Below are positions 6,541-7,699 of a stretch of DNA of 7,699 nt, piece after piece. Below the pieces are notes generated by a model that had not been told where the DNA came from, did not search any database, and saw only the letters and a program-made list of their open reading frames with translations. The DNA is from Ilumatobacteraceae bacterium (GTDB lineage Bacteria > Actinomycetota > Acidimicrobiia > Acidimicrobiales > Ilumatobacteraceae), in NCBI GenBank assembly GCA_019090765.1, contig JAHRVJ010000111.1, forward strand, positions 1-7,699. The letters run 5' to 3'. The position numbers and the translations under genes were made by a program. Numbering within the stretch: the stretch's first letter is position 1; each line of letters opens with the position of its first letter.

Positions 6541-7068
6541 ATGGCAGCCGACCACGAGGCACTTCGGGCCTCCGTACGTGACATTGACGACTACCCGACC
6601 GAGGGTGTCACGTTCCGCGACATCACGCCGCTGCTTGGTGATTCCGCAACGTTCGCGCAATCCATCCACGGCCTGGTCGGCGAGTTTGCTGGAGCAAAAG
6701 TTGACCGCGTGGTGGGTGTTGAATCGCGTGGGTTCCTGTTCGCTTCGGCGGTAGCTTTCGAAATTGGCGCTGGACTGGTTCCAATCCGGAAGGCGGGCAA
6801 GCTGCCGTGGGCCGTTGTGCGCGAGGAATACGCACTCGAGTACGGGTTCGACAAGCTCGAAGTCCACCGCGATGCAATTCACCCCGGTGAGCGAATCCTG
6901 ATCATTGATGACGTGTTGGCTACGGGCGGCACGGCTGCAGCAACGGCGAAACTTGTCGAGACACTCGGCGGAGTTATTGCTGGTCTTGGTTTCGTCATCG
7001 AAATCGACGCGCTGGGAGGGCGCAAGCATCTCGGGGAACGCGCCGTGAGGTCTCTTCTGCACTACTGA
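6541..7068 (+). CDS. apt: adenine phosphoribosyltransferase
   Basis: Apt makes AMP from adenine and PRPP, a purine salvage step in the cytoplasm. The 175-residue product has the standard length (170-185). It shows the N-terminal YPTEGVTFRDITPLL (18-32), the adenine-side segment GVESRGFLFA (59-68), and RKAGKLPW at 83-90. The flexible-loop region EEYALEYG (95-102) is followed by DKLEVHRDAI. The PRPP-binding loop ILIIDDVLATGGT is at 119-131, with the diagnostic Asp-Asp pair at 123-124. Nothing essential is missing. ATG 6541 is supported by the family's N-terminal length and by a -10-like box 6 bases upstream. In actinobacteria apt commonly sits between secF and rel, as here. The rel ATG starts two bases after the apt stop, which suggests a shared transcript and a possible link between purine pools and stringent-response control. 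Confidence 0.96.
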   Translation: MAADHEALRASVRDIDDYPTEGVTFRDITPLLGDSATFAQSIHGLVGEFAGAKVDRVVGVESRGFLFASAVAFEIGAGLVPIRKAGKLPWAVVREEYALEYGFDKLEVHRDAIHPGERILIIDDVLATGGTAAATAKLVETLGGVIAGLGFVIEIDALGGRKHLGERAVRSLLHY

Positions 7069-7070
7069 CC

Positions 7071-7699
7071 ATGGGCACAGTCGACCGAGTGCTTCCTTGG
7101 CGGCGGCAGCAAGTCGCCGCCGCCACCCACAACGAGCTGACACCCCTACTAGCGTCCTACCGTCGCCGTCACCCGAAAGGTCCGGTGGCCACGATTAGTC
7201 GCGCCTACCGAGTCGCCGCAGAGGCCCACCAGTCACAAATGCGTTCGAGCGGGGAGGCTTACATCAATCACCCCCTCGCGGTTTCTCAAATAGTGGCAGA
7301 TATTGGTCTCGATGACGTTTCTGTGGCTGCCGCGTTATTGCATGACGCGGTTGAAGATACTGAGATCACCGTTGACGACGTGGCCCGCGACTTCGGCTCA
7401 GAGATTGCCGAGATTGTCGACGGGGTCACCAAGCTCGAACGGATTCGCTTCGATTCGCGTGAGGAACAACAAGCGGCCACGATGCGCAAAATGCTGGTGG
7501 CAATGGCCAAAGACCTGCGCGTCTTGGTGATCAAGCTGGCTGACCGGTTGCACAATATGCGCACCATTGCCGCGATGCCGCAGCAGAAACAGCATCGGAT
7601 TGCCCAGGAAACCCTCGATATCTACGCTCCGCTTGCACACCGCCTCGGGATGCAGGAGATGAAGCAGCAACTTGAGGATCTGGCGTTTGCATCGCTACA
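7071..7699 (+). CDS. rel: bifunctional (p)ppGpp synthetase/hydrolase Rel (RSH family), 3' truncated
   Basis: Rel/SpoT-homologue enzymes make and degrade the alarmone (p)ppGpp in response to amino acid starvation, acting with the ribosome. Only the first 209 residues are in the window: a short N-terminal extension and the HD hydrolase domain. The manganese ligands H67, H91, D92 and D158 are present. So are E95 and D96 of the HDxxED motif, N162 in LADRLHNMRT, R58, and the RFDS motif at 126-129. Each catalytic position that I checked lies 14 residues after its counterpart in the Streptococcus equisimilis Rel hydrolase domain. The hydrolase should therefore be active, unlike E. coli RelA, whose HD site is degenerate. 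The synthetase, TGS and regulatory domains would lie beyond the right edge and cannot be judged. ATG 7071, two bases after the apt stop, is the most natural start. No good ribosome binding site precedes it, so translation is probably coupled to apt. Confidence 0.95.
   Translation, partial: MGTVDRVLPWRRQQVAAATHNELTPLLASYRRRHPKGPVATISRAYRVAAEAHQSQMRSSGEAYINHPLAVSQIVADIGLDDVSVAAALLHDAVEDTEITVDDVARDFGSEIAEIVDGVTKLERIRFDSREEQQAATMRKMLVAMAKDLRVLVIKLADRLHNMRTIAAMPQQKQHRIAQETLDIYAPLAHRLGMQEMKQQLEDLAFASL

Noticed and set aside
6496..7143. Long minus-strand frame of 215 codons opposite apt
   Set aside because: It lies almost wholly opposite a clearly conserved apt gene, has no recognisable motif, and is the kind of open antisense frame that GC-rich codon bias creates.

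Overview
The window is a dense, all-forward housekeeping block with the order 'ruvB (5' truncated) - small membrane ORF - queA - tgt - yajC - secD - secF - apt - rel/rsh (3' truncated)'. Base composition is GC-leaning. Most starts lack a Shine-Dalgarno sequence. SecD carries the 'VDSYVVFFERIKDE' form of its conserved transmembrane motif, and secF is followed by apt and rel, a linkage known from actinobacteria. These points suggest a member of the Actinobacteriota, probably from a deep or marine class such as the Acidimicrobiia. The phylum is a fairly firm inference; the class is a guess.

Layout. Positions 1-965 hold the end of ruvB, the Holliday-junction branch-migration motor. Positions 966-1182 hold a short hydrophobic reading frame with no normal start codon, followed by a candidate queA promoter. 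Positions 1183-3291 hold queA and tgt, two enzymes of tRNA queuosine synthesis, which abut with no spacer. Positions 3360-6475 hold yajC, secD and secF, the accessory module of the Sec translocon; secD and secF overlap by 4 bases. Positions 6541-7068 hold apt (adenine salvage), and 7071 to the end holds the N-terminal hydrolase half of a Rel/SpoT-type (p)ppGpp enzyme.

How the genes relate. queA and tgt act in one pathway: Tgt puts preQ1 into GUN-anticodon tRNAs and QueA then modifies it to epoxyqueuosine. YajC, SecD and SecF form one membrane complex. Apt and Rel both touch purine nucleotide pools. The order looks like a merger of the ruvAB-queA-tgt-yajC-secDF string seen in many bacteria with the yajC-secD-secF-apt-rel string of actinobacteria.

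Regulation. Three starts (queA, yajC, apt) each have a TANNNT box 6 to 11 bases upstream and no ribosome binding site. This points to leaderless or nearly leaderless transcription and splits the block into at least three transcription units. No gene-free stretch exceeds 300 bases. I see no RNA gene, mobile element, CRISPR array or clear intrinsic terminator. I do not see a new multi-gene system; the least explained item is the small membrane ORF after ruvB.
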